From NCBI GenBank assembly GCA_021820825.1, contig JAKADD010000212.1, positions 1-5,314 on the forward strand: 5,314 nt of DNA, read 5' to 3'. This document shows positions 5,069 through 5,314 of this stretch, one piece after another. Every line of letters begins with the position of its first letter. The first letter of the stretch is position 1. A program made the position numbers and the translations under genes. The stretch is from Bacillota bacterium (GTDB lineage Bacteria; Bacillota; Bacilli; Alicyclobacillales; SLC66). Under the pieces are notes generated by a model. The model was not told the DNA's origin. It made no database searches and saw only the letters and a program-made list of their open reading frames with translations.

Positions 5069-5314
5069 TATTTTGCACATCTGCGGAACTCATTGCAAGA
5101 TGCTTCTACACAGCCACTCCTGAAACTAAGTGAGTACAAGAAATCGCGACGCGCGAATGTATTATATCTGCAGATAAGACTGTTTCGCAAAGTCGGGATC
5201 CCCGGAAGCCGAAGGGATCACTATGAGATTCAGTCTGATGCGTGGACCGGGGCGTTTCGGGCGAGTCTGGCGCAGGGGCAGGCGTTTCAGAGTTTATTGG
5301 AACGGGCGGCGGCC
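5069..5314 (+). pseudogene. Partial or degraded GbsR/MarR-type transcriptional regulator, runs off right edge
   Basis: From a TAG stop at 5066-5068 the frame stays open to the window end (82 codons). It contains no ATG; the first TTG is at 5093. The segment RLFRKVGIPGSRRDHYEIQSDAW (from codon CGC/AGA at about 5177 to 5245) closely resembles the wing region of GbsR-like MarR regulators, where a pattern like LVRKVxxPGxRRDYYE follows the recognition helix. The downstream residues (FRASLAQGQAFQSLL) fit the dimerisation helix. The usual 60-90 residues before it, including a clear winged-helix recognition helix (SKxNVS pattern), are absent or scrambled; only ANV and LKLS remain. Another frame nearby reads TSAELIARC (about 5079-5105), which may be the shifted remnant of the helix-turn-helix. 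I read this as a frame-disrupted gene. It could instead be an intact gene with a non-ATG start, or one broken by acquisition of the neighbouring AT-rich DNA. The family call is moderate; its pseudogene status is inferred. Confidence 0.5.
5165..5176. repeat. 12-bp perfect palindrome
   Basis: TATCTGCAGATA reads the same on both strands. It lies inside the degraded regulator, exactly where the recognition-helix region should be, so it may be a chance product of the decayed sequence. No function is claimed. Confidence 0.3.

Noticed and set aside
5223..5314. ATG-started frame at the right end
   Set aside because: The product is an Arg/Gly-rich string without motifs, while the overlapping frame shows a recognisable regulator wing.

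Overview
The window looks like chromosomal DNA of a moderately GC-rich Gram-positive bacterium. Strong GGAGG-type Shine-Dalgarno sites and MtnA/GNAT/GbsR-type genes point towards the Bacillota, perhaps an Alicyclobacillus-like lineage. This placement is inference only. The left two thirds are clearly GC-rich (sampled lines about 57-68% GC), roughly 3.9-5.1 kb is much AT-richer (sampled lines about 30-45%), and the last 100 bases are GC-rich again.

Bases 1-3694 hold one tightly packed leftward (minus-strand) operon. In transcription order it contains mtnA (5-methylthioribose-1-phosphate isomerase), the N-terminal half of a split transketolase, the C-terminal half of the same enzyme, and a RuBisCO-like protein (RLP) that runs off the left edge. 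The gaps are 18 nt, a 10-nt overlap and a 1-nt overlap, so the four genes are almost certainly co-expressed and translationally coupled.

This combination is the most interesting content. MtnA makes 5-methylthioribulose-1-phosphate (or the 5-deoxy analogue). An RLP is known to handle such compounds in the MtnW branch of methionine salvage and in the Rhodospirillum MTA-isoprenoid shunt. A split transketolase is not a standard member of either route. The RLP also lacks active-site residues that MtnW keeps. I infer a non-canonical sugar-phosphate salvage route in which a thiamine-diphosphate enzyme cuts or rebuilds the carbon chain.

Bases 3695-3932 are a divergent intergenic region with three separate inverted repeats in the probable leader of mtnA and candidate promoters for both directions. 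To its right, on the plus strand, lie an unidentified four-helix membrane protein (3933-4343), a spacer with a nested inverted repeat (4343-4403), a GNAT acetyltransferase of the RimL type (4503-5042), and a damaged or partial GbsR/MarR-type regulator that runs off the right edge.
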